From the NCBI RefSeq assembly GCF_011039075.1, contig NZ_JAAKEG010000001.1, positions 1-64,000 on the forward strand: DNA of 64,000 bases, given 5' to 3'. The translations under genes were made by a program, and so were the position numbers. Positions 51,701-60,597 of the stretch are shown here, piece by piece. This DNA comes from Adlercreutzia sp. ZJ304. Its GTDB lineage: Bacteria > Actinomycetota > Coriobacteriia > Coriobacteriales > Eggerthellaceae. A model generated the notes under the pieces. The model saw only the letters and a list, made by a program, of their open reading frames with translations. It was not told the origin of the DNA and searched no databases. Within the stretch, counting starts at the first letter, position 1; the number at the start of each line of letters is the position of its first letter.

Positions 51701-52755
51701 GCGCCCAGCTAAAAGATGACCCAGATGCGCTAAAGCAGGCAGCAAGTGCAGGCGTTACCTTTGATGCCAGCCAGCAAAAATACTGCATAGAGCGCGATGG
51801 GCATCGCGACTATTTCAGCGTGCAATACAACGAGCAAACCGGTAGCGCCGAAGTTGTATTTAGCGAAGTTCAGGCAAACCATGATTTAAGTGCCGATTTT
51901 GCGCGCTTTAAAGAAGTAGATCTTTATGTTGATAGCGAAGGCGGTTCGGTATTTGCCGAAGGCAAGGTAGACGGCTTGAAGCAGATGCGTTGGAAAATAC
52001 GCAAAGACTTGGAAGTTTATATAACACCAGAGGATGGATATGGTGTGTCTTCAGCCAAACTAATAACAACTGAAGGCGATGGTAGTACCAAAGAAACCGA
52101 CATATCAAACAGCTTAGAAAAGGTAGCTACATCTTCTGTATCAACAAGCACGAACAATAAGCTTCTATCTGATATGGTGGGCGTAGTTACAGGTGCTGAA
52201 AAAGCATATGCGGCAGCTAGCGCTACATCTTATAAGTATGTGGTGCCGTCTTCTCTTATGACCCAGATGGAAGGTGAAAGCGCAATTGTACGTGTTGCGT
52301 TTGCGAAAGACGATACAACTAATGTTCTGCATTCTGTGAAAGTTGACGTTAGGGAAGGCGCAGGCTTTGTGCAGGACGCAAATGGCAACAATGTAAAATC
52401 GGCAAAATTTAGTGTACGCCATGCCGATAACCTAACATTTACACTGGTGCCTAGTTTAAGCACGCCGTATGCCTATGTGCAAATTGGAAACGACAATCGC
52501 ATATATTACGGCAATGCTAAGCAGGTAACTGTTCAAAATGTGCAAGCCGATACGCAAGTTTATATAGACTTTGTAAGCATTCCTTATGCGGGTGACAACA
52601 ATTCTGGTACACGCGCTTTAAAGCACTTGCAAAGCCTTGCCCGCACGGGCGATTTAAGCGCACCGCTTGCTTTCGGTCTTTTGACGGTTGCTTTTGCGGC
52701 TTGTGGCATAGCAATGCTTGCGTCTAACAGGCGGCGCAATGGAGAAGAAGACTAA
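48796..52755 (+). CDS. Giant surface protein with LARTG-type sorting signal
   Basis: A 1319-residue cell-wall protein. It has a signal peptide (about 1-30, ending SAMANS) and a mature region built of many beta-sandwich repeats of the bacterial repeat (Flg_new_2-like) type. These recur as 'x-G-x-I/V ... P ... Y/H ... V-x-V-D-G', for example SQGTIEPGSIASVYKD and HELDKLVVDGV. The C-terminus has LARTG (about 1281-1285), a 20-residue hydrophobic helix and the positively charged end SNRRRNGEED. This is the layout of a sortase substrate but with Ala at the position of Pro. No sortase gene is in the window. ATG 48796 fits the signal peptide; the frame is open further upstream without a binding site. 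It ends the surface block. Confidence 0.82.
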   Translation: MKTLAKKIVSCMVAVVLVCSFVPVSAMANSADINDEGIGEKASIVSTDAAVADTTVYLKAVDTSYQIDQVSGSGVWLEGEDMWVHTAYGDESCNSYLVSWYRQPYKLDPNATDENSYIAGSVETLVENHAVTTHTDKFVFNKSWDKSIDPTQYKYVYWAEVSQNVNGTWIQAKNTAEPSDITRMVAQWWTGPLYDKYDAINPANPGDWTWSAWGAVDSTIGATGLFPKSAELQSESLATSPVYTDITSAVQANENEQVFGAWDLNIVPGEDADGAFINSIRMTTDVTDHAKDILDALANGEISADQAKAKLEDSLKLCSYKENKLENIQTKYRIEQEGAVFRAYLDYFTDDAAAQASGKLGMVVLVGTTQPSGVDSHYVTLVVNKDASGNVNGTTSVSAGQHVVYENQSPTYNFEPDAKYYGEYKVEYADATNGGAWTTLTAGTDYTSGANFVMLGVAGASGDVVPTLSVYKADLRITVEFKEITTPPSADTEYDITLSKIGGASTAQITFIGSDGREVVLAAPGSAGAFPADAVGIEVAPPEGFSASHAIVTWADNSTETISFNNNAALISYLQSAASIEIVLEPSTLEPKYVNVTIDSAVRAYFDNIDSNGVQTVEIGGTASFNVTAPAWSTIKSISVSASDGSAVSSNNVRVGGIGEQTGSLVIYNVAKNLRVSAQFEYETRKLIVPAASDVMGASSIDKSGTYNISTDPNNPAKVTVRLDAGYELPATGVVLTGKLGGQDISMPAAAVKQSDGSYVVVVDLGSPTVSTAPGNWDKDAGITVNIAPTKMPVQEVFHKINTSVYAGHENFGSITQSFDVSDNSDALVEIFPKDDYVASVTVDGFAIKAVEAGGSSSANIVFYNGTNENDAEHYGAPALIIKTVIADYKVQASFAHKTNISSDQQPPDGGYRDTVDIISNCDSSQGTIEPGSIASVYKDTTNKLTAIPAERHELDKLVVDGVCVFYDGAQLKDDPDALKQAASAGVTFDASQQKYCIERDGHRDYFSVQYNEQTGSAEVVFSEVQANHDLSADFARFKEVDLYVDSEGGSVFAEGKVDGLKQMRWKIRKDLEVYITPEDGYGVSSAKLITTEGDGSTKETDISNSLEKVATSSVSTSTNNKLLSDMVGVVTGAEKAYAAASATSYKYVVPSSLMTQMEGESAIVRVAFAKDDTTNVLHSVKVDVREGAGFVQDANGNNVKSAKFSVRHADNLTFTLVPSLSTPYAYVQIGNDNRIYYGNAKQVTVQNVQADTQVYIDFVSIPYAGDNNSGTRALKHLQSLARTGDLSAPLAFGLLTVAFAACGIAMLASNRRRNGEED

Positions 52756-52807
52756 CTTTTAGTGGCGCATCCTTGCGGTTCGCAGAATGTCATATGGTGG
52801 TGTGCGG

Positions 52808-52813
52808 TATAAT
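52808..52813 (+). promoter_or_regulatory. -10 element before malic enzyme
   Basis: A perfect TATAAT about 44 nt before the malic enzyme start; no clear -35 at the proper distance. Confidence 0.4.
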
Positions 52814-52856
52814 CGCAGACGCTAGATAACATTTGCAAAAACGCAGGAAGAAGACC

Positions 52857-54014
52857 ATGGGTATAGCAGAAGAGTCACTTGAAAAACATGAGCAATGGCA
52901 TGGAAAAATAGATACAACTCCGAAAATGAATATTGCCACGCGGCACGATCTTGCGGTGGCTTATACGCCGGGCGTTGCTAAGCCTTGTGAAGTTATAGCT
53001 GAAAATCCGCAGGCGGTGTATGACTACACGATAAAGGCTAATACGGTAGCTGTAGTAACCGATGGCAGCGCGGTACTTGGGTTGGGCAATATTGGTCCTA
53101 GGGCGGCGCTGCCTGTTATGGAAGGCAAGTGCGCGCTGTTCAAAACTTTCGGCGACGTTAATGCGTTTCCGATATGCCTAGATACGCAAGATACTGATGA
53201 AATTGTTGATGCGTGCATAAAACTAGCGCCTGTGTTTGGCGGAATAAATCTTGAGGATATATCTGCGCCGCGTTGTTTCGAAATAGAAGAGCGCCTAAAC
53301 GATGCGTTGGATATACCTGTTTTTCACGACGACCAGCATGGTACTGCTATTGTTGTACTGTCGGCATTAATAAATTCGCTGAAGCTTGTGGGCAAGCGCG
53401 TAGAAGATGTGCGTGTGGTTATGAGCGGTGCGGGTGCAGCCGGTATTGCAATAGCGCGTCTTCTTCTGTCGTATGGTTTTAAGAACATAATAATGTGTGG
53501 TAGCCGCGGAATAATATCTTCGAAGTTGGAAGGTATAAATTCGGCGCAGCGTGCAATGCTAGAGGTAACAAATTTGCAAGATATGTCAGGTACGTTGGCA
53601 GATGCAATGGTGGGTGCCGATGTATTTGTTGGGGTAAGTGCGCCCGGTGTGGTAACTCGCGCAATGGTGGAGCATATGGCAGATAAGCCAATAGTGTTTG
53701 CTATGGCGAACCCCGTGCCTGAAATATACCCGGAAGATGCGCTGGCGGCGGGTGCTGCTGTTGTTGGTACTGGTCGTAGCGATTTTCCGAATCAAGTAAA
53801 TAACGTTATAGCTTTCCCCGGCATATTTAAGGGAGCGTTGCAGGCGCGCGCGGGGCGGATAACCGAGCCTATGAAACTGGCTGCTGCAAAAGCCCTAGCC
53901 AACCTTGTAAGCGAAGATGAGCTATCAGCAGATTTTGTTATGCCTGATCCGTTTGATCCGCGTGTGGCTGAAGCTGTTGCCGCTGCTGTGCGTAAATGCG
54001 CAGAGAATGCTTAA
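52857..54014 (+). CDS. Malic enzyme (NAD(P)-dependent, bacterial short form)
   Basis: This enzyme decarboxylates malate to pyruvate with reduction of NAD(P)+. The 385-residue protein is the short bacterial type without a phosphotransacetylase domain. Motifs: VAYTPGVAKPC, the metal site with FHDDQHGTA, the Rossmann loop SGAGAAGIA and ANPVPEI. ATG 52857 follows AGGAAGAAG. Its stop (54014) is 12 nt from the tmk start, with which it may be transcribed. Preference for NAD or NADP was not assigned. Confidence 0.94.
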   Translation: MGIAEESLEKHEQWHGKIDTTPKMNIATRHDLAVAYTPGVAKPCEVIAENPQAVYDYTIKANTVAVVTDGSAVLGLGNIGPRAALPVMEGKCALFKTFGDVNAFPICLDTQDTDEIVDACIKLAPVFGGINLEDISAPRCFEIEERLNDALDIPVFHDDQHGTAIVVLSALINSLKLVGKRVEDVRVVMSGAGAAGIAIARLLLSYGFKNIIMCGSRGIISSKLEGINSAQRAMLEVTNLQDMSGTLADAMVGADVFVGVSAPGVVTRAMVEHMADKPIVFAMANPVPEIYPEDALAAGAAVVGTGRSDFPNQVNNVIAFPGIFKGALQARAGRITEPMKLAAAKALANLVSEDELSADFVMPDPFDPRVAEAVAAAVRKCAENA

Positions 54015-54025
54015 GGAATTCTATA

Positions 54026-54718
54026 TTGGGTGGCTTTTTTATAACTTTCGAAGGCGACGATGGTGTAGGGAAATCTACACATGTGCATCTGCTTGCTGAA
54101 ACCTTATCCAACATAGGTTTCGATGTGCTGTGTCTGCGTGAGCCCGGCAACACATCTATAGGTGAAAAGCTGCGCGACGTGTTGCTTGACAGCGGCAATT
54201 CCGAGATGGTTCCAGAGTGCGAGTTGCTTATATATGAGGCGGCGCGCTCGCAGATGGTGCGCGAGGTTCTAATTCCTGCTTTGCAGGCTGATAAGGTGGT
54301 CATATGCGATCGCTTTACCGATTCTACATTGGCTTATCAAGCTGCAGGGCGCGGTCTTTCCGCTGAATTTGTTGAAGCTGCTAACAATTTTGCTACTGGT
54401 GGCTTGCAGCCAGATTTAACAATACTGATGGAATTGCCAGACACTTCAGAGAAGGTAAGGCGCATTGAAAAGCGTGGTGCTAGCGATAGGCTAGAGTTAG
54501 CTGGGGCAGATTTTCATAACCGTGTAAGCAATGCCTTTGCGAATATGCCCGGTGCACATATGCAGCGAATTGTTAGGGTTGTTACGGAAGATGATGAAGA
54601 GGAAACGGCGAAGCGCGTTATAGAGCTTGTGTGTGCACGCATGGGTATAGAGGCTACACATGATGCAAGCGCTGCGTCAAACATTGGAGATGGGTGTGAA
54701 AGAGGCGCGCGTGGCTGA
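54026..54718 (+). CDS. tmk: Thymidylate kinase
   Basis: This enzyme phosphorylates dTMP to dTDP. The 230-residue protein has a P-loop FEGDDGVGKST, the DRx motif CDRFTDSTLAYQAAGRG and the LID region. The proposed start is TTG 54026, after AAGGA, which places the P-loop at the usual distance from the N-terminus; ATG 53996 lies inside the malic gene. The C-terminus has a 20-residue extra tail that overlaps holB. tmk-holB-ricT is a common order. Confidence 0.92.
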   Translation: MGGFFITFEGDDGVGKSTHVHLLAETLSNIGFDVLCLREPGNTSIGEKLRDVLLDSGNSEMVPECELLIYEAARSQMVREVLIPALQADKVVICDRFTDSTLAYQAAGRGLSAEFVEAANNFATGGLQPDLTILMELPDTSEKVRRIEKRGASDRLELAGADFHNRVSNAFANMPGAHMQRIVRVVTEDDEEETAKRVIELVCARMGIEATHDASAASNIGDGCERGARG

Positions 54719-55868
54719 TGCGTTTGAGAGCATACTTGGGCAGCCGCAAGTACGCGATTTGCTTCGCACTAGCGTTCGTTCAGAGCGCATAACTCATGCG
54801 TATCTTTTTACTGGTCCTGCGGGTTCGAACAAAACGGCTACGGCGTATGCACTAGCGCGTGCGCTTTTGTGCCCCAAAGGGGCAAAAGGTCCGGGCGGCG
54901 GTTTGTGTGGTTATTGCGATAATTGTTCTCGTATTGTTCGCCGCACGCATCCCGATGTTCACTTTATAGAACCGGCTGGCATGAACGGGTGGCTAATAGA
55001 GCAAATACGCGAAATAGCATCCGACGTTGCTCTGGCACCAATACAAGCTAACATCAAGGTTTACATACTTGATAGGGTAGATCTTATGGGAGTAGCGCCC
55101 GCTAATGCGTTCCTAAAAACATTGGAAGAGCCACCCGATAATGTTGTGTTTATTTTGATGGGGCGCACGCGTAATTCGGTTCTGCCTACAATTGTATCGC
55201 GCTGTCAGGTTATTCCGTTTCGCCATATCCCGCCGACCGAGGCTGCGGGCATTGTTAGCCAGAATACAGGTGCGCAACCGCAACTCGCACGGCAGGCGAT
55301 AGAGGCTTGCGGTGGATCAATTTCGGCTGCCGTGGCTTTTCTGCGTGCGTCGGGAAATGAACGTGTTGGTTTTCGCGCCAAGGTGCTAAAAATCTTAGCT
55401 GATATAGATACGGCAGACGATTGGCATATCATTCGCCACGCACGCGATCTGGTGCAGCTATCAAAAGCGCCGCTAGATGCTGTTCGCGTGCAGCTTGAGC
55501 AAGAAATTTCTGCGAATGCCGATTTTCTGGAGAAGTCGGCTATGCGCCAGATAGAAGCTCGCAATAAGCGTCAAATGTCGGCGAAGACGCGTGAATACCT
55601 GAATCAAACAATTGATATTGCAATATCTTGGTTGCGAGATGTGCTTGTGGTGTGTGCAGGTACGCCTGAACTTGTTATTAATACTGACGTTATGTCCGAC
55701 ATACAGGCAGTTGCCGTTGCCGCTGATGTGGCTTCTGTATCGCGTGCGTTGGCTTCTGTAAGTCAGCTTTCGGGCATGCTGTCCTATAATGTATCTCCAG
55801 AAACATGCATAGATGTTCTACTTTTAGAAATAAAGGATGGTTTGAATGGCACTGGTAGCGCCAGTTAA
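54711..55868 (+). CDS. holB: DNA polymerase III subunit delta'
   Basis: A clamp-loader AAA+ subunit of 385 residues. Seen: AYLFTGPAGSNKTATA (a P-loop), a zinc-binding four-Cys module (CPKGAKG... CGYCDNCSR) and the sensor 1 region LKTLEEPPDNVVFIL. GTG 54711 was chosen because AGAGG precedes it and it gives the family N-terminus (VADAFESILGQP); earlier in-frame starts lie in tmk. It overlaps tmk by 8 bases and ricT begins inside its end (55846). Confidence 0.92.
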   Translation: MADAFESILGQPQVRDLLRTSVRSERITHAYLFTGPAGSNKTATAYALARALLCPKGAKGPGGGLCGYCDNCSRIVRRTHPDVHFIEPAGMNGWLIEQIREIASDVALAPIQANIKVYILDRVDLMGVAPANAFLKTLEEPPDNVVFILMGRTRNSVLPTIVSRCQVIPFRHIPPTEAAGIVSQNTGAQPQLARQAIEACGGSISAAVAFLRASGNERVGFRAKVLKILADIDTADDWHIIRHARDLVQLSKAPLDAVRVQLEQEISANADFLEKSAMRQIEARNKRQMSAKTREYLNQTIDIAISWLRDVLVVCAGTPELVINTDVMSDIQAVAVAADVASVSRALASVSQLSGMLSYNVSPETCIDVLLLEIKDGLNGTGSAS

Positions 55869-57261
55869 CCTTGCATATAACGTGCATACACTTTGGTTTA
55901 GCCCTGAAGGTTTAGACCTAAAGGCAGGTGACAAGGTTGTTGTAGAAACCGCACGCGGCTTAGAGTTAGGCGTGTGCGCAAGTGAAATTATCGAGGTTTC
56001 TGCCGAGGATATAGAAAATCTGAAAAGCCCGCTTAAGCCTGTTAAGCGCATAGCTACGGATGAAGATTTGCAAAAAGCTGAGGAAATGGAGCGGCTCTCG
56101 AAAGAAGCTATGGTGGTATTTCGGGAACTCGCGCGTGAAACTAGCGAAGATATGCATCCGGTTTCGGTGGAGTATCTGCTAGATGGCGATAAGGCGGTGT
56201 TTTACTTCGAAAGCGAAGCCCGCATAGATTTTCGTGAATTGGTGCGCAAACTTGCTGCGCGTTTTCATGTGCGTATCGATATGCGACAGATCGGCGTTCG
56301 CGACGAAGCGCGCATTGTGGGAGGATTGGCACACTGTGGGCAAGTGGTTTGCTGCAAGCGATTGGGCGGCGAATTTAATCCGGTGTCTATTCGCATGGCG
56401 AAAGACCAAGATTTGTCTTTGAACCCGCAGAAGATATCTGGTTTGTGCGGCAGATTGATGTGTTGTCTGCGTTACGAAAACGAGGCTTACTGCGACTTTA
56501 AGCAGCGTGCGCCTAAACTTCGGGCTCCTATTCAGACGCCCGACGGGGAAGCTAGGGTAATAGAATTTGATGTTCCTCGCGAAGTTATAGTTCTGCAGAT
56601 TGATGAAGAAAAACCTATAAAGGTTCCGCTTGCAGCATTTGAACCTGCTCGGGATGGTAAACGTCCAAGTGTTGTAGGTGCCGAGGCGTGGGAGGACGCT
56701 AAGGGAAAAAGTACAGAGTTGTTTAGTACTACTGCAAGTTTTGAGATATCAAAATTTACAGGTAACGATAAATTGGCTATAGCGGGCGAATTGCACAGGC
56801 CACATTCGCAAGTTGAGCCCAGCGCGGGCATACTGGGTTCTTCGGTTGATACGCACAGAAAGCCTCGCAAGCGTAGTGGACGTGCGTCTGCGGTAGATCA
56901 ATCGCCGCAGCCACAGCAAGCACCTACGAAGACCGATCCGAAAAGAATTCCGCGCCGTAGGCGTTCCACGAAAATATCAGGCGGCGAAATTCAGCGCGTT
57001 CAAAACGAAAACTCTCAGGCAGATTCGCCAAAAGTGCAACCCAAAAAGAAGCAGAAAGCATCATCAAATTCTCAGAAACAAAATGGACAGAAGCGACAAG
57101 TTTTGCGTCCGGGGCATAAATCTTCGTCGCTTTCGCATGCTGATGCCGACGATAAGAAGCAGGCTTTCTCGCATAAACAAAGGCGACCTAGGCGGCGCAA
57201 GAACGCAAACGAGGCAAGTGGCAATGCGTCTGGTGGCAACAAAAAGGGCGGCGATAAATAA
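55846..57261 (+). CDS. ricT: PSP1-domain protein RicT/YaaT
   Basis: RicT (YaaT) is part of the Ric complex in Bacillus, which carries [4Fe-4S] clusters and affects RNase Y and mRNA processing. The 471-residue protein has the PSP1 domain (about 1-270) with the Cys-rich motif CGQVVCCKRLGGEFNPVS and GLCGRLMCCLRYE. The C-terminal 200 residues are a basic, low-complexity RNA-binding-like tail (KPRKRSGR, RRPRRRK) not found in short RicT. ATG 55846 lies within holB, as in Bacillus-type order. It overlaps pncB by one base. Confidence 0.88.
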   Translation: MALVAPVNLAYNVHTLWFSPEGLDLKAGDKVVVETARGLELGVCASEIIEVSAEDIENLKSPLKPVKRIATDEDLQKAEEMERLSKEAMVVFRELARETSEDMHPVSVEYLLDGDKAVFYFESEARIDFRELVRKLAARFHVRIDMRQIGVRDEARIVGGLAHCGQVVCCKRLGGEFNPVSIRMAKDQDLSLNPQKISGLCGRLMCCLRYENEAYCDFKQRAPKLRAPIQTPDGEARVIEFDVPREVIVLQIDEEKPIKVPLAAFEPARDGKRPSVVGAEAWEDAKGKSTELFSTTASFEISKFTGNDKLAIAGELHRPHSQVEPSAGILGSSVDTHRKPRKRSGRASAVDQSPQPQQAPTKTDPKRIPRRRRSTKISGGEIQRVQNENSQADSPKVQPKKKQKASSNSQKQNGQKRQVLRPGHKSSSLSHADADDKKQAFSHKQRRPRRRKNANEASGNASGGNKKGGDK

Positions 57262-58718
57262 TGCGTCTCGATTGGGCTTTATATACCGATCTGTATCAAA
57301 TTACGATGGCGCAGGCATATTGGGCTTCTAACAAAATAGACGACCAAGCTACTTTTACAATGTTCTTTCGCGACTACCCATTTAACGGTGGGTATGCTGT
57401 AGCTTGCGGAATGGAACAGCTAACTCAGATGTTGGCTGATTATAGTTTTTCTCAGGAAGATATTGACTATCTTGCTAGCGTGAAATCGCCAGATGGAACG
57501 CGCATGTTCGATGCGGATTTCCTGAAGTTTTTAATGGATATGCGTCTAAATGTAGATATTGAGGCGGTAGCTGAGGGCACAATTGTTTTTCCATATGAGC
57601 CGATAATGCGTGTCAGCGGACCTATTATGCAGTGTCAACTACTAGAAACAATGTTGCTTAACTGCGTAAATTTCCAGACGCTTATAGCCACAAAAGCTGC
57701 GCGCATATGCCGCGCAACACATGGAATGCCGGTGGCAGAATTTGGGTTGCGCCGCGCGCAGGGCACTGGTGGTTTGTGGGCAAGTCGCGCTGCGTTTGTG
57801 GGCGGCTGCGCTTCAACTTCCAACGTGCTTGCTGGAAAGCTTTATGGAATACCAGTGTCGGGTACGCATTCGCATTCGTGGGTAATGTCGTTTGAAAGCG
57901 AGTTGGAAGCGTTTAGGGAGTATGCCCGCTCTTTTCCGTCGAACTGCACGCTTTTGGTTGACACCTACGATGTTGAGGAAGGCGTGCGCAATGCAATAAA
58001 AGTTGGGCTAGAGATGCGCCAGCGCGGCGAAAAATTGTCAGGAATACGCATAGATTCTGGCGACTTAGCGTGGCTTGCTAGGAAAGCGCGCAAAATGTTA
58101 GACGATGCTGGGCTGACCGATGTTGGCATTGTACTTTCAAACGATTTGGACGAGCGCACCGTAGAATCAATAATGGATGAAGGTGCACCTGTAAATGCTT
58201 GGGGCATAGGTACGCGGCTTGCTACAGGTTACGATCAGCCTACTCTTGGTGGCGTTTATAAGCTTTCGGCAATCAAGCCTGCGGGGTCTAACACATGGAA
58301 AGACCGGTTGAAGATATCTGAATCGGCTGCGAAGTTAACAATGCCCGGCGTGCTAAATGTGCGTCGTTATTTTAACGAAGATGGACATGTTGCAGGCGAT
58401 ATGGTCTACGATGTAAATAGTAAAATTGATGCATCTGAGGTGATAGTTGATCCGATGGATCCTCTGCGTCAAAAGCAATTGAAGGGCAAACGCAATGTTG
58501 TGTTGTTGCAGCCTTTTATTCGCAATGGCGCTATAGTTTGTGATAAGTCGTTCACCGATGCAAAAGTGGCACGAAACCGCGCCAGTGAGCAACTTGAAAC
58601 TTTGGATGAAACGCAGTTGCGCATGTTGAATCCGCATACTTATCCTGTTGGTCTTGAGCGCGGATTGCACGAGCGCAGGCAAAACCTTGTAGCGCAACTT
58701 CGTTCTATAGACAGATAA
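57261..58718 (+). CDS. pncB: Nicotinate phosphoribosyltransferase
   Basis: This enzyme converts nicotinate and PRPP to nicotinate mononucleotide, the first step of NAD salvage. The 485-residue protein starts LDWALYTDLYQITMAQAY and has the motifs FGLRRAQG, GTHSHSWVM and RIDSGDL, all typical of PncB. Its ATG overlaps the ricT stop (TAATG). It pairs with nadE at 19459 in one pathway. Length and motifs are complete. Confidence 0.96.
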   Translation: MRLDWALYTDLYQITMAQAYWASNKIDDQATFTMFFRDYPFNGGYAVACGMEQLTQMLADYSFSQEDIDYLASVKSPDGTRMFDADFLKFLMDMRLNVDIEAVAEGTIVFPYEPIMRVSGPIMQCQLLETMLLNCVNFQTLIATKAARICRATHGMPVAEFGLRRAQGTGGLWASRAAFVGGCASTSNVLAGKLYGIPVSGTHSHSWVMSFESELEAFREYARSFPSNCTLLVDTYDVEEGVRNAIKVGLEMRQRGEKLSGIRIDSGDLAWLARKARKMLDDAGLTDVGIVLSNDLDERTVESIMDEGAPVNAWGIGTRLATGYDQPTLGGVYKLSAIKPAGSNTWKDRLKISESAAKLTMPGVLNVRRYFNEDGHVAGDMVYDVNSKIDASEVIVDPMDPLRQKQLKGKRNVVLLQPFIRNGAIVCDKSFTDAKVARNRASEQLETLDETQLRMLNPHTYPVGLERGLHERRQNLVAQLRSIDR

Positions 58719-58746
58719 AAGCCAACTGTTTTGAAAGCGAAATAAA

Positions 58747-59649
58747 ATGATACGCATAATTACAGACTCGGTTGCATCTATTACTGAAGATACTGCCCGA
58801 AAGCGTAACATAGAGGTAGTTTCGCTGTTCGTTAACTACGACGGAATTGAACATGTAGAAACCGAAATGGACATAGATGGCTTTTATGAAACCATCGAAC
58901 AGCGCATAAATAATATTCCTACATCTAGTCAGCCGTCTCAGCATGTTCTGGAAAGCATTTTGGAAGATGCAGCCATAGCGGGCGATAGCGTTGTGGGAAT
59001 TTTCATATCATCTAAGCTGTCTGGTACTTTAGAAGGTGCGATACGCGCTGCACGCATGGTGAAATCGCGCAATATAAATTTCCAATGCGCGATGATAGAT
59101 TCGACATCCGCCGGATCTGACGAGGCTTTTGTTGTGCTAGATGCTGCCGATAAGCGCGATATGGGTGCATCGTTTGAAGAAGTGATTGTTGCGGCTGAAT
59201 TAGCGGTTATGCGTTCTAGGTTCTTGTTTATACCGGAATCGTTGGCATTTTTGCGTGCTGGTGGGCGTATAGGTGCAGCTTCGGCGCTTTTGGGAACCGT
59301 CATCCAGATTTCGCCAATTTTAACGGTGGTTGATGGCATGCCCGATACATTGGCAAAAGTTCGCACGCACAAGCGGGCGGTAGCTGCTATGGTTCAAGCA
59401 TTTAAGAGCGACGTTGACGAGTACGGCTTGAAAAGGGTTGTAGTTCACTATATAGGCAAGAAAACAAAAGCGTTAGAGCAGTTGCTTGAGACAGTACGAG
59501 AAATATCTGGTACCGATGTGGAAGTGCATCCCGTAAGCCCCGTAGTGGGCGTTCATGTTGGACCTGCTATAGGTATTGCTTATGAATGCGTAGAATTTAT
59601 TAAAGGGAAACTTACAAGTGATAATCCTGATCTTTCGGTGGCAGTTTAG
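58747..59649 (+). CDS. DegV-family fatty-acid-binding protein, copy 1
   Basis: A 300-residue DegV-fold protein. Family members bind a fatty acid and feed it to the FakA kinase (FakB role). Features: IITDSVASI, the conserved TSQPS near residue 60, FISSKLSGT, DSTSAGS and the C-terminal GPAIGIAY. ATG 58747 follows a weak site. The second copy (59670) lies 20 nt downstream. fakA is not in the window. Confidence 0.92.
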   Translation: MIRIITDSVASITEDTARKRNIEVVSLFVNYDGIEHVETEMDIDGFYETIEQRINNIPTSSQPSQHVLESILEDAAIAGDSVVGIFISSKLSGTLEGAIRAARMVKSRNINFQCAMIDSTSAGSDEAFVVLDAADKRDMGASFEEVIVAAELAVMRSRFLFIPESLAFLRAGGRIGAASALLGTVIQISPILTVVDGMPDTLAKVRTHKRAVAAMVQAFKSDVDEYGLKRVVVHYIGKKTKALEQLLETVREISGTDVEVHPVSPVVGVHVGPAIGIAYECVEFIKGKLTSDNPDLSVAV

Positions 59650-59669
59650 ACTAGCGCTAGGAGAAAATT

Positions 59670-60596
59670 ATGCGTAGATGCAATTTAATAGTAGATTCAT
59701 GTTGTGACCTGCCGGTAGAACTGCTAAACCGCGAAGGCGTTACGTTGTTGAAATTCCCCTATATAGTGGGTGAGCGCACATTTGAAGACGATATGTTTCA
59801 AACGCTTGGTGCGTCCGATTTTTACGATGCCATGCGCAAAGGCGCGCAGCCATCTACATCGCAGCTTTCGGTGCCTGTGCTTACGACCGCTTTTGAAGCG
59901 GCAGCTGAAGACGGAACGCCTACGGTGTATTTATCGTTCACAAGTGGGCTTTCGGGCAGTTTTAGTGTGGCTGAAATGGTGCGCGATCAGGTGCTTTCAC
60001 GCCACGAAGGTTTCGAATTGTATTTGGTTGACACGCGCTTGGCGTCTATTGCTGAAGGCGTAGTTGTTTTTGAAGCGATAAATCAGATGGAAAAGGGGCT
60101 GACTGCCGAAGAGTTGGCACAGTGGGCAAGCGAGGCGCGCTATTTTGTCGATTGTGAATTTATGGTTGACGACTTAGATACGCTTCAGCGTGGTGGACGC
60201 ATACCTTCTAGTGTGGCTGTGGCTGGTGCGGCATTAGATGTTAAACCGATGCTTACCATAGACACCGATGGCACACTGAAGTTGGTAGGAGTGGCGCGTG
60301 GGCGCAAAAAAGGCATAAAGCAGCTAGCTGAATATTACGCCAAACATGTTGACTTTAATGGGCGAGGCAATTATGTAATGGTTGGTAACACGGATTGCGA
60401 AAAAGATATGGCACGGCTTTGCGATTCGCTTAACAAAGGGGGCGAAAATCCTCTAATTATTAAATCTTCAATAGGACCTGTAATTGGTTCGCATGTTGGA
60501 CCGGGAATGTTAGCAATAGCTTTTTGGGGAAGCGATCAGCGCGAGAATATGTCTGTAGCTGATCGTATAGCTAATCGCATAAGGAAGGCGGAATAG
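59670..60596 (+). CDS. DegV-family fatty-acid-binding protein, copy 2
   Basis: A 308-residue DegV-family protein, divergent from copy 1. Motifs IVDSCCDLP, TSQLS, LSFTSGLSGS, VDTRLAS, GGRIP and HVGPGMLAIAF. Tandem paralogues often differ in chain-length preference (FakB1/FakB2 type); which is which cannot be told here. ATG 59670 follows AGGAGAA. The GTG of the next gene starts 1 nt after its stop. Confidence 0.92.
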   Translation: MRRCNLIVDSCCDLPVELLNREGVTLLKFPYIVGERTFEDDMFQTLGASDFYDAMRKGAQPSTSQLSVPVLTTAFEAAAEDGTPTVYLSFTSGLSGSFSVAEMVRDQVLSRHEGFELYLVDTRLASIAEGVVVFEAINQMEKGLTAEELAQWASEARYFVDCEFMVDDLDTLQRGGRIPSSVAVAGAALDVKPMLTIDTDGTLKLVGVARGRKKGIKQLAEYYAKHVDFNGRGNYVMVGNTDCEKDMARLCDSLNKGGENPLIIKSSIGPVIGSHVGPGMLAIAFWGSDQRENMSVADRIANRIRKAE

Positions 60597-60597
60597 C

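Noticed and set aside
53996-54025. ATG 53996 as tmk start
   Set aside because: It lies inside the malic enzyme gene and lacks a ribosome binding site; TTG 54026 has AAGGA at good spacing.
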